Below the pieces are notes generated by a model that made no database searches, was not told the origin of the DNA, and saw only the letters and a program-made list of their open reading frames with translations. The position numbers were made by a program, and so were the translations under genes. From the NCBI GenBank assembly GCA_945643635.1, contig CALZFC010000057.1, forward strand, positions 1,698,501 to 1,762,500: a DNA stretch of 64,000 bases, in the 5' to 3' direction. Below, in pieces: positions 1 through 10,667 of this stretch. The stretch is from Allodiplogaster sudhausi (taxonomy: Eukaryota; Nematoda; Chromadorea; Rhabditida; Diplogasteridae). The first letter of the stretch is position 1. The number at the start of each line of letters is the position of its first letter.

Positions 1-743
1 TGTTGTTATAATAAATGCTCGTAAAGATAATCTCCGTTCTTGAACAAAAAAATATTAAAACCTTCAACTATTTTGTCAGCTGAGACGGCGCCCATCTCAA
101 TGAAGTATGTATGTACATGAGAAATACAAAGTTACAGAAGTCTCGATTCACAATGCGAATGAGTCTTGAATCAACCTTAAGTGATACGGATATGGAAGTG
201 ATCAGAACTATTGCGTCAATTTCTACCCGTACATAATAGCCCATGTAGGCATTACGACACGACAATTATCAGCGATATAACTAAATGCACACGTAGCAAA
301 TGACCAGTTAAATAGGTACATAAATTATACGTTTGCCTAATATTTATCGATTTGGTAATTTAGAACAATAAATTTACTAGGTGCCAATTTATGTGACACA
401 TAATTTACGCGTAATCAATTCTCGTAAATCCTATCGTAGCAGACACAGTACGGCGCGAGATGATGGAGTATCAGCGATATAATTAAATTTCTACCCGTGC
501 ATTACATCCTATGTTGGCATTCCGACACTTGGGCACTTATCTTACAATTTTGCTATATGATTTAATTAACCCGTAGCAAATGGCCAATTAAACATGTTTA
601 TAAATGCAATAATTTTTGCTTAATAATTATTGATTTAATAATTTAGAAGAATAAATTGGCAAGCTGACAATTTATGTGACCCATAATTTAGATGCACTCA
701 ATTCTCGTAGACTCTGTCGTGATGCGTGGTCGCGAGGATGCAA
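1..743. repeat. AT-rich dispersed repeat, copy 1 (interrupted by foldback element)
   Basis: No gene is supported here. The stretch carries landmarks such as GCGAATGAGTCTTGAA, TTTCTACCCGT and AGACACAGTACGGCG that recur in the same order near 4400-4640 and 6225-6590. It ends at GGATGCAA (736-743), where the foldback element is inserted. The rest of the unit resumes at 2557 with GGATGCAATGCGGAGCG. The two short minus-strand ORFs here have no coding features. Confidence 0.6.
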
Positions 744-2556
744 GTGGGTATGACAAAAGCGCAGCGGTCAAAAGCGCAGCGCCTGGCCTGGTGCGACGGC
801 GAATTGTTATCATTTTGTATGTTCAAACTATGTTGGACATCTTTATAACCCATCTGATTATTTGTTAAGGCCATTTTAACTTCACCATTAATCATTCATG
901 ACGTCTTACAGTTCACAATTAGTGAATTAAATCTCAAATCATGCGACTTTAGCGTGTTTCCGGCCCCCATTTTAAATTCAATTTACAGGACAACAATAAA
1001 AATAGACAAGAATGACTGGGACAATAAACCTTCATCAATATGTTTAAAACTAGACAGGAACACTGTTGCAAACTAAATTTTAATTCAAAACTTTTTTTAG
1101 GCTAGCATAATAAACGCTGGAACTAAATGATCTACTTCGTCTCCGCCCACGCTTCAATTTCTGAGGGCCTTTTTGAGTGTTCGTGAGCATGAGAAAATAG
1201 GGTATGAAATGGTAGTTTACCTTCTTTGTTAACCAATTCGTTATTTTACATATTACGGAGCTCTCGCTCTCATTTTTTCTCTCTCTCTCTCTTTCAATCT
1301 CTCTCTGTCTCTGTCTCTTTATCTCTCTCTCTCTCTATCCTTCCATTTGATCATTAAAGGAGATCTCCGGCGAATAATTAACGTGTTATGTTTTTCGCAT
1401 GGTTCAGTTCGTCTCGGCGTAAAAGATGATTCAGGAAGTTTGAATTATTTTCATCTTATCGTTTCAGAATTATTGTCATGTTAAATATCACGGGTAGAGA
1501 ATTGGCTGTTGTATATATTAGAACCCTCCTATTTTGCAACGCTATCTCGGGCAAGAACCGCACGCGGCCCGCTCCAAGGGCTGGCTGCGCCCAAATTTAC
1601 AAGGCCCTCTAGGGCCGGACCGGGTCGGGCCCAACCTTGGGCCCGGCCCTGAGCCCGATTGGGCCCGATTTTCCAAAATTTGCTAGCGAACATGCTTATG
1701 AAAGAGCGAATTCTTATTGCTCATGCATAATATGGTAGCTCGGGGGTTGTATTTCTCTTCAGAATGAAGTAAATGAGAAGCTTTGTGAACGGCAAGCTAG
1801 AAGAAAAAATTCTTCGCTAAGAGAATTACGAATTAGAAATTGGAATGAGACGTATTTGAAAATCGGGCCGGCCCGGGCCCAAAATTCAAGGGCCAGAAAA
1901 CTGTTGGCCGGGCCGGGTCGAGGTTTTGGGCCCTAATTGTAAGGGCCGGCTGGGCCCAAAAAAATTTGGGCCAGCGCGCTCTGGCTAGAACAGGCGGATG
2001 CTACAGTAGCGCTACAGAGCGTATTGTAGCGCTAGAGAAAATAGATATTCCCCGGATTATTTCTTTAACTTCATTTTAAATACTAATAATTTACTACGTC
2101 TAATATGTCCATTGTTATGATAATTGTTTTTAAATTATAGGCGAATGCTGAAACTGCAATAATGACAGTTATCCTGCGTTTCTTCTGCTAGCCTAAGAAT
2201 TTTTTGAATTAAAATTTAATTTGCAACAGTTTTCCTATCCAGTTTAAAACATATTGATGAAGGTGTATTGTCCCAGTCATTCTTGTCTATTTTTATTGTT
2301 GTCCTGTAAATTGAATTTAAAATGGGGGCCGGAAACACGCTAAAGTCGCATGATTTGAGATTTAATTCACTAATTGTGAACTGTAAGACGTCATGAATGA
2401 TTAATGGTGAAGTTAAAATGGCCTTAACAAATAATCAGATGGGTTATAAAGATGTCCAACATAGTTTGAACATACAAAATGATAACAATTCGCCGTCGCA
2501 TTAGGCCAGGCGCTGCGCTTTTGACCGCTGCGCTTTTGACCGCTTGTCATATCCCC
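744..2556. mobile_element. hAT-like non-autonomous foldback element with ~390-bp inverted arms
   Basis: The left arm (about 744-1125) and right arm (about 2165-2556) are imperfect inverted copies, sharing the repeated GACAAAAGCGCAGCGG-type ends and the AAATGGGGGCCGGAAAC segment. GGATGCAA flanks the element on both sides (736-743 and 2557-2564), an 8-bp target-site duplication. Two related repeats at about 4590 and 6550 read straight through GAGGATGCAATGCGG, so they show the empty site. The centre (about 1550-1990) is very GC-rich with inverted GGGCCC/GGCCCGG blocks. No transposase ORF is present. An 8-bp duplication is typical of hAT transposons; the family assignment is inference. Confidence 0.75.
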
Positions 2557-2734
2557 GGATGCAATGCGGAGCGTCGCCGTATCTCAAATATAAATTTGAG
2601 GGAATTTAAAAAAACCCGCGTTTTTCATTATCCTCACGGTACAGAAATGACTTTTTAAAATAAACTTCACTTCTACTTTTCAACACGACGCAACGATCAA
2701 CAAGAACAGATTTAACACCTAATAAAAAAAGGTT

Positions 2735-2845
2735 GACACTGCAAACCATTAGGCACGAAAATCCAGTTCAAAAATACACCTCTCTACACGACATTTTTCC
2801 TTTATTTTCTATTTTAAATTAGAGTGCAAAACAGACTGAGAGAGA
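2735..2845. repeat. TTGCTGCTGCAAACCAC-family repeat copy
   Basis: A GCAAACCATTAGGCACGAAA core is followed by CTTTATTTTCTATTTTAAAT and CAAAACAGACT. The same order of landmarks is found at 6743-6860, where it overlaps the last exon of the DUF229 gene. Confidence 0.6.
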
Positions 2846-3434
2846 AAGAAAGCTAGTGTTGTGCGTGAGAAAAAGAGTGAGAGAGATAGAGAGTGAGAGA
2901 GATCGTTTATTAGTTTACCTTTTTACTTATCGCAGTTAATCCCATTTAATTGTATTGAATAATGATAACCACACTTATTATGATAATTTTTTATAATGAG
3001 TGTTATAATGTTATTAATGGAGTAAATCCACATGTGATCATCGCTAGCACAGTTATCATCTAGACTATATCAAAATGTTGCAGCTGCAAACCACTGGGAA
3101 AAAAACTGTGTTCCAAATTAAAATTAATTTTATTCAATCAATCTGATAATTGTAACACTAATAGCCGGGCCCGCCTAGCCTTGAGGCGGGACACAGCAAG
3201 GAGAGTATTGGCAGTGCTGAGAAGAACAACGGCGAGAGAAGGCGGCTACTCCACAGGGCTCCACCTTTCCCCCTCTCTTCCCCTCCCATTTACATTTGTA
3301 TGTAATATGTATGCTTCCAAGCAAGGAATATTGGAATACCGCTACACCCAAACATGGATACCAGAGCACTATTTACTTTCCAACGGGACCTCACACAATC
3401 CTACACTACACCAGCGCGAACACCGATCATGTGC

Positions 3435-3535
3435 TTATAATACAAAGTTGCTGCTGTAAACCACTGGGCACGATTATCAAGTTCAATTTATTTTAAATTT
3501 TTATTCCTTTATTTTATATTTTAAAATAGGTATCT
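3435..3535. repeat. TTGCTGCTGCAAACCAC-family repeat copy
   Basis: TTGCTGCTGTAAACCACTGG is followed by GCACGATTATCAAGTTCAA and a T-rich tail (TTTATTTTATATTTTAAAAT). It matches the other copies in the first 10 kb. Confidence 0.6.
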
Positions 3536-3774
3536 AGTACGATAATTACTAGTATTTTGTCAGCTAATGGTAAGATGACACGAAAACATAAACTACCATT
3601 CCCACCTCTTTTGCTGCTAGGACTTGTCTTTAAACTTGATTTAAATTCTTGTCATTATGTCGTCACATCCTTTAAAGATGTTGATAAACAATTAAACAAT
3701 TAAAAAATTATTGAATAAATCGATAATGACATTACTCCATAATTATTTGCTTTTTTACGCATTAATTTAAACTC

Positions 3775-4037
3775 TTAAGAGAGCCTCTCTGTAAAACTCA
3801 AGGGGGCTTGTATAGGCGCCTGAACTGAGGAATTTTTGTTTTCTTTTACTTTGAAAACTTTATGAGGGATGTATCCCTTGTTCATATGTAATTAATTTTA
3901 GGTGGTCAAAAAGTTTTCAAAATTTTTTTGACCACCTAAAATTAGTTATGAACAAGGGCATAAAGTTTTCAAAGTAAAAGAAAACAAAAATGCCTTAGGG
4001 CAGACGCTCCTTGAACCTTACAGAGAGGCTCTCTTAA
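3775..4037. mobile_element. piggyBac-like hairpin MITE flanked by TTAA
   Basis: The 263-bp segment is nearly a perfect palindrome. It starts TTAAGAGAGCCTCTCTGTAA and ends with the reverse complement of that, TTACAGAGAGGCTCTCTTAA. Internal arms carry TTTACTTTGAAAACTTTATG, CCCTTGTTCATA and TTTTAGGTGGTCAAAAAG with their complements in mirror order about the centre near 3925. TTAA at both ends (3775-3778 and 4034-4037) fits the TTAA target duplication of piggyBac-type elements. No ORF is present. The superfamily name rests only on the TTAA target. Confidence 0.75.
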
Positions 4038-4399
4038 ATACAAAGTTACCAGAAAACTGCCTTAAAATGCATCTTTCTCTCTCTATCTCTCCTCTCTTAT
4101 CTTAGATTCGCTCTCTTACTCTCTCTCTCTCGTTGCTATTTTCTTTCTAGATTTATGCGGACCGTCGCCGTATAGATTTCTCTTTTTCCTCATTCTCTCT
4201 TTCTATTCCTTTCGGGACCTCCCATCAACACGAACACCGATCTTTCTTGAAGCAGTACAAATTTTGTTTTTATTCCCCATCTCTTACTTTCACTTACTTT
4301 CCCATGCCCATTTTTTCAAGCAGTTGATAATGTAGATACTTCCCAGTATTGAATGATATTGTTAAATGCTCGCAAACATTATCTTTGTTCTCTAACAAA

Positions 4400-4720
4400 A
4401 AAATATAATGCGAATGAGTCTTGAAACAACCATAAGTGATACGAATGTTGATCCGAACTATTGCGGCAATTTGTACCCGTTCACGATAGCCTATGTAGGT
4501 GGCATTATGACACGTAAGAACGATATTTTAGGCCTATTCAATTCCCGTCCACTCTATCGTAGCAGACACAGTACGGCGCAATGTGAGGCGCGGTCGCGAG
4601 GATGCAATGCGGAGCGTCGTCGTATCAGAAAGATAAATTAGAGGATAATTTGAAACTCGTTTTTCCCGCGCTTTTCGCTGATCCTCACGGCTGAAGGCAA
4701 GCAGTTTAACGAACTTCGCC
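4400..4720. repeat. AT-rich dispersed repeat, copy 2
   Basis: This shows the same landmark order as 1-743: GCGAATGAGTCTTGAA, a TACCCGT block, GCAGACACAGTACGGCG, then GAGGATGCAATGCGGAGCG without interruption. It therefore gives the pre-insertion sequence for the foldback element at 744-2556. Confidence 0.6.
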
Positions 4721-4724
4721 AAAA

Positions 4725-4895
4725 TGTTGCTGCTGCTTACCATTGGACATTAAATACGAGTTCAATATTACATCTCAATGAACTTTTTTCATATATTTTT
4801 TTTATATTTTAACATAGACATTAAAACAGACTTGATCAATCGGCTAATTGCAGACAAATCAACTAGAAGAGCACGTGAATCTTCATTGAAAAGCT
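4725..4895 (-). pseudogene. Decayed copy of the DUF229 terminal exon and 3' flank
   Basis: Plus-strand sequence at about 4815-4890 aligns with 6845-6903, the last exon of the DUF229 gene, including CGGCTAATTGCAGACAAATC against CGGCTGATTGCGGACAAATC. It is preceded by the same TTGCTGCTGC-type repeat core at 4728. Read on the minus strand, the exon has an in-frame TAG where the functional copy has CAA (Gln), so it is a remnant. It implies past duplication of the 3' end of the gene. Confidence 0.55.
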
Positions 4896-5276
4896 TAAAT
4901 TAAAATATTTTTAAGACATAAATAACATGGAATAAGACATTAAATATTAATTATAGGTGCCCAAAAAAATAATAATAATAAATCATTGCAAACTCAGTTC
5001 AACTGTACTAATTTGCTGGAAATTCACTCATTGTCAGAAATGCCGCTGCAACTCTTGCTTTCCATGCCAACTCATCTCCGTCTGTCTTTTGTCTTCTCTC
5101 ACGCTCTCTTTTCCCCTCTAGAACTTTCTATCTTATCTTCCGAGTTGTAAACCACGGGCCACTAAGGTTAAGCTTCGAATTAAATAGGTTTAACTGAACG
5201 CAATTTGTATTTTGTTTTTTTTCTATTTTAAATTGTATTTCTCATTTCTAGCGCTCTGATCACATCGAATAACAGA

Positions 5277-5583
5277 ATGTTGCTGTTGCAAACCACCGGG
5301 CGCTAAAAATAAATGTAATTTCACGCTTTGTTTTTAATCCTTTCTTTTCTCTTTTAAATTAGATCTATATTTCCTACTTTATTTTCTCCTCCTCCTCATC
5401 TTCTCTCTCTCCCTCTCTCTCTCTCTCCCTCTCTCTCTCTCTTCTCTCACTCTCTCTGTTTCTCTTCCCCTTTCCTACCTTTTTTTCTCTCTCCCTTTCT
5501 CATTTACCACTTTCGCTCTCTCTCTCTCTCTTCTCTCACTCACTCCCCTCTCTCTCTTCTCTCTCTCTCTTCTCTCTCTCTCT

Positions 5584-5622
<39 letters not shown>

Positions 5623-5665
5623 TAGTTTCCCACCTGATAAGTCTGCCTGACAAAGGAACCACCTA
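5277..5665 (-). pseudogene. Decayed copy of a DUF229 intron and exon edge
   Basis: The order GTTGCAAACCACCGGGCGCT, T-rich DNA, a CT array, then CCACCTGATAAGTCTGCCT matches 9695-9945. There the last motif is the 3' edge of coding exon 12 with its GT donor. Beyond about 18 bp the exon match is lost, so only a fragment survives here. Confidence 0.45.
5396..5630. repeat. (CT)n-rich array
   Basis: About 230 bp of polypyrimidine DNA dominated by CT dinucleotides with CCT and TTCT interruptions. It is non-coding. Confidence 0.85.
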
Positions 5666-6224
5666 AAGATTAGTTAGTGAATTTTTATCTCACCTAGCCA
5701 GATCGATTGTCCATGTCGAGAAATGATGATAAGCATTTTTAATTTTTCTTGAATGGCCTCCGGCGATTTTGCTATTTTATATTGATTTTTAGAGTTACCT
5801 AAAATCACGGAATTTAGTGGCCTTGAAATTGTTAATGTATCACTAAAAGCAATGGAACTTGGCCTGCGCGGTTTCTCTCTGATGTCTCACTCTCTGCTTC
5901 ATTCTCTTCCCTATGTTTCTTTCTCTCTGTCACTCTCGCTCTCTTTCTCCCTTTTCTTCCGTCGTTTCTTCCTCACTAAATCTTGATTAAAAAGAAATTT
6001 TGCCGACTTGCCGGAGCTAGAAGAGTATCAAACTGATTATTGTTATTTTATTCATACTAACTTTGTGAACGCCTCAAAATAAATACCATTTTCTGACCCG
6101 TTGTAAAGATCGTCTTTGCTCTTTGAACCGACAAAGTTTACACAACTATTTTGTCAGCTAATGGTAAGATGACACGAAAACATAAACTAATCGCAGTCTA
6201 AATACATCAGAAATAAGTACACAA
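5666..6224. other. Gene-free stretch
   Basis: Mixed AT-rich and CT-rich DNA without conserved splice-site pairs, long frames or repeat boundaries that I can define. Confidence 0.4.
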
Positions 6225-6640
6225 TGCGAATGAGTCTTGAATCAACAATAAGGGATACGGATATGGCATAGATCCGAACTGTTGTGGCAATTTCTACCCG
6301 TGCATTATAGCCTATGAAGGCATTAAAACACGTAAGAAATTGTCTATCAATTAGCGATATAATTAAATTCACCCGTATCAAATGAATAATTGAACATATG
6401 TATAGATTTCTTTTTTGCCTATTAATTATTGATTTAGTAATTTAAATCAATAATTTGGCAAGATGCCAATTTATGTGACCAATAATTTAGATGGAATCAA
6501 TTCCCGTTCACTCTATCGTAGCAGACACAGTACGGCGAGAGGTGATGCGCGGTAGCGAGGATGCAATGCGGAGCGTCGCCGTATCTGAAATAGAAATTAG
6601 AAACAAATATGAAACAAAGTTCCCGCGCTTTTCCCTGAAC
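6225..6640. repeat. AT-rich dispersed repeat, copy 3
   Basis: The landmarks GCGAATGAGTCTTGAATC, TTTCTACCCGTGCATTATAG, GCAGACACAGTACGGCG and GAGGATGCAATGCGGAGCG occur in the same order as copies 1 and 2. It lies just downstream of the DUF229 gene. Confidence 0.6.
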
Positions 6641-6742
6641 TGCCTTCGGCACAGAACTGCCTTTTCTTAATAGACTTTATAATTTAACCCGGACCAACCA
6701 GCAAATATCAGCTTGACCAAATTTAGCACCCACTTATACCAA

Positions 6743-6860
6743 CATGTTGATACTGCAAACCACTGGGCACGAAAATCCAGTTAAAAAAAACCTCTCTACC
6801 CAAATTTTTCCACTTTATTTTCTATTTGAAATAAGAGTTTAAAACAGACTTGTTCAGCCG
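6743..6860. repeat. TTGCTGCTGCAAACCAC-family repeat fused to the end of the DUF229 gene
   Basis: GATACTGCAAACCACTGGGC is followed by ACGAAAATCCAGTT, CTTTATTTTCTATTTGAAAT and AAAACAGACT, the same order as at 2735-2845. It overlaps the stop codon and last few residues of the DUF229 protein. Confidence 0.6.
6814..6819 (-). terminator. Poly(A) signal AATAAA for the DUF229 gene
   Basis: On the minus strand AATAAA starts 2 bases after the TAG stop codon (6822-6824). It lies in the CTTTATTTTCTATTT part of the dispersed repeat, so the repeat probably supplies the 3' end signal. Confidence 0.5.
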
Positions 6861-9800
6861 GCTGATTGCGGACAAATCAACTTGAAGAACACGTGAAGCT
6901 TCGCTGAAAAAAGGAAATGAAAATATTAAAGTTATGGAATTTGTTTAGAATAAAATTACAATAAAATCGAAGGCTTGAATAAAATAGTGCACCAAATGAA
7001 TCGTTAAAAATCAATAAAAATCAATGATAGCTAACTTGAACCCGACTGTCGCTTCATAGACAGCGCCAAGTGGATCGGTGCGGAATTGAAGCTGATATTA
7101 TAAATAAAATTCATTTTTTTTCTCACGGTTTTTCTAAAAGAAAAATCAAATAGCTTTCGCAGTATTATTATTTAAAAAAATGAATGTATGTTTCTAGAAT
7201 AAAATAAGAAAATAAATAAATGTTTTCGGTACCTGATATGGAATCGCTTGATTAGCGGGAGGCGCTCGCTCACGAAGCACTGCACTGTCGTCCTTCAAAT
7301 CGGCGTAGCGAAGGAGGGCGTCCGAGTTGGCGAGTCTGCGGATGTTGGAGAAGGAAATTATAAACATTTTTTTAGCGCCTTTTCATTTTTTTGTTGTTGT
7401 TGTTATTGTTGTAATTATGAATAACAAAGTGGAATTTAAAGACAAGATTTCTTAGAAAACCTGCAACGAGAGAGAGAGAGGAGTGAGAGAGAACAAGAGA
7501 GAGAGAGAGAGAGAGAGAGAACGAGAGAGAGAGAGTAAAACAAACTTTTTTGCTGAAATAATTTTGGCATCCCTCAGAGGTGCACAAAGCGCTCGCTGCG
7601 TTTCGAGCAAGCCATTTAGCACTTGAACGAGAGAGGATGCGATCGAGGAAACGGTCTGAAAAAGACGACAATATATAAAAAAAAATTTAAAAAAAAAACA
7701 AGCTAAAAAAGAGAGCAAAAAAAATTAATCCGAGACCTGAGTATGTTTATATTATCTTCTGTTGCCTTTCCATTCCTATCTATCACAGTTAAAAGTTACT
7801 TACTACTGCTTCTTTAATAAAAAAATAATAATCACAACTATTAAAAAAATCTATTACCGTATTTTCTCTATTAGTACCCCCCCTTTATTAGAACCCCCCC
7901 CCCCCCTCTAATAGTACCCCCTCTGAAAATGCCATTGAAAAATAGAACCCCTCTCTCTAGTAGAACCCCCCCCCCCTCCAATAGAACCCCCCCCCCCCCT
8001 AATAGTCTATCACTTCAGCTCTAGATGTACCTCGTATAGATCCTGGAGGCATGGGATGCTCTTAAAAAAATGATCTGATGCCAAATTCATGATAAATCTG
8101 TTGTAAAACGGATATTCCAGTGTTGATTCCATTGAATTCGGGCTACGATTCTTCTTTTTTTGGGAATGAAATGTTGTTATTAAACTTTTGGTGTCTCATA
8201 TTGAAAAATAGAACCCCTCCCTCTAATAGAACCCCTCCCTCTAATAGTACCCCCCTCTCGCAAGGGTATTGAAAAATAGAACCCCCGGGGGTACTAATAG
8301 AGAAAATACGGTATCTCAAATATTGCTATTAGAAAATCCAAAGAGACGAGATCAACATGACCGTAGTGATGAACTACCTATATGAAAATGTTGCTGCTGC
8401 AAACCACGGGGCACAAATATCGAGTTCATAATTAAATCTAATTCTTGCAATATTTTTTTAAAACAAAATAATAACAAGAAAAATAATTGCTATAATAAGA
8501 ATAACAAAAAAACCTTAGCGCCAGCCGTCGTAAGATTCGCTTCTTGCCACTGAACGCACGTACACCAGTGGACGTCGGCGCCGGCCTAATAAGCAAGATG
8601 TAAAACAATTATAAAGTAAAAATTATCACCGACCAACTTGGATGATAATTAATTTAAAAAAGAGACTTAATGAAGATTGCCTTGTAAATATCAAAGTTCT
8701 TTACGACTTCAAGATAAATAAATTAATCTTGAAGTCTTTGCAAACCTGTTCGCAGCTCCTCTTCTCAGGAAGAGGCCGAAAAAGCGAAAGGCCGCGAGAA
8801 GAGGAAGCAGTCTGGAAAAGATTACGCAGATACATTTTGAAGTAAAAAAAGAAACCAAACTTAATTAATCGATAAATCGTCTTACGTATTTGGAAAAAAA
8901 AATGAAAACTCCCTCATCTTATTTTGATGAAAAAATTCAATAAATTCAATTCGTCCATAAATTAAATTAGGTAATTATGATGAATCTTTACGAGAAGGGA
9001 AAATATTAATCCGATACCTGAGCCTGTTTAAGCTGCCCGAGCGAGGGAGTATTAATGACATCCCAGAGTGTCGCGTGAATGTCGAAGGGAGTCGAGAAGC
9101 GAGCGACGTTGGCGAGGAGATTCGTGTAAATCTGAAGAAAAAAAAATTGCTAGATTATTTTTGAAAAAAAAACATTTGGGTGTGCATTTTCTGAAACAAT
9201 ATTGACTTATTAATTCGCAAAAGAAAAAGGAAAATTATGCGAAAAAATTATCTACAAAAACTTCCTTCCAAACAATTGAATATAACTTAACCGCATTGCC
9301 CTCGGGCGTCTCGCGGAAGGCGCGTGGAAGCCGCAAGGACATGAAGGGAAGACGCTCCTCGAGCTGGCCCTGAATTCGATCAATAATTAATTATTTTTTT
9401 GTAATAAAATTGAGTAGGTATTATCGTACTTGTTTGAAAACTTCTTCGAAAAATTGGCTCCAACACACCGCTACTCCTAGTTTTCATGTATCTCTACCGA
9501 AGCCCACTTTTACTCTATCAACGGTAACACAGATCAACTACCAATACAAAAAGCTTGCTACTGACAATATAGTCAAATTAAATGTTAAAGCTAACGGAAC
9601 GCATTCCTTTATTTTCTATTTTGAATGAGGTCTCTCATTCCCACTACTGATAGCAATTCGATTAACACAGATCATGTACCAATAACAGCATTTTGCTGTT
9701 GCAAACCACCGGGCGCTAAAAATCAAGTTCAAAATTAAATCTAATTGTTCGCAATGTTGTTTTTATTTATTTCTTTTCACTTTCAAATTTGAATTATCTT

Positions 9801-10622
9801 TACTTCTTTCAACTCCCTCTCTCTCTCTCTGCGTCACTCTCACCCTCTCTCTCTCTCTCTCTTCTTGTTTCTCTCTATCTCTTTCACTTCGTCTCGCTCT
9901 CATTTCCAGTTCACCGCAACCCCCACCTGATAAGTCTGCCTAAGCTCAGCGAATCGATGTCCATGATCTGCCATGACAATTAAGAGGACATCATCGAAGA
10001 CGCCCTCCTCCTCCGCCCTTCTCAGAAACGCCGCGAAGAAGTCGTCGAGCACCTCGACCTTAATATTGAAAGTATTATTGCTAAATAAAAGCCCAGTTTA
10101 GAAAAAAAACGAACCTTTTGAAGGAATAAAAATACTCTGAAAATGTTTTAGTACAGCAATGAAAATATTTTATTACAAAAAAATTAATTATAAAAAAACC
10201 GCTTAAATAAAATTAAAATTAAAGAACCAGATTTGGTTAATAAATCCAGATTGGGTTAGTAAGAACCAGATTGGGTTAATAATAACCAGATTGGGTTAAT
10301 AAAAACAGATTGGGTTAATAAAAACCAAGTTAATGTCGTCATGGGACAGCGCGCCATGATGCAGAAGAGCAAAGCGAGGGACGCCAGCATAGCCTTCGAG
10401 AAACTCGCGCGCCACACGAAGCCAGGCCTTCAAATTTAAAAGTTTTTCTTTATATATAAAAAAATATTTTTGTCAGAAGCTATCACACCGAAATAGAGGC
10501 AACTTTTTCTCTCTCTCTTAGCGCTCTTTTTCTCTACTTCTCTCTCTCTCAATATTTCTCGCTCTCTCAATCTTACTCTCTCACTCCATGTCTCTCTTTC
10601 ATTCTTTTTCTATCTCTCTCAC

Positions 10623-10667
<45 letters not shown>

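Larger units (their letters stand above)
2557..3774. other. Repeat-rich gene-free stretch
   Basis: This holds the remainder of the AT-rich repeat (GGAGCGTCGCCGTATCT), two or three copies of the TTGCTGCTGCAAACCAC repeat family (near 2740, 3075 and 3450), and a short GC-rich island at 3163-3260. No spliced coding exon is recognisable. The 92-codon plus-strand ORF at 3181-3459 runs through repeat sequence and is not called. Confidence 0.5.
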
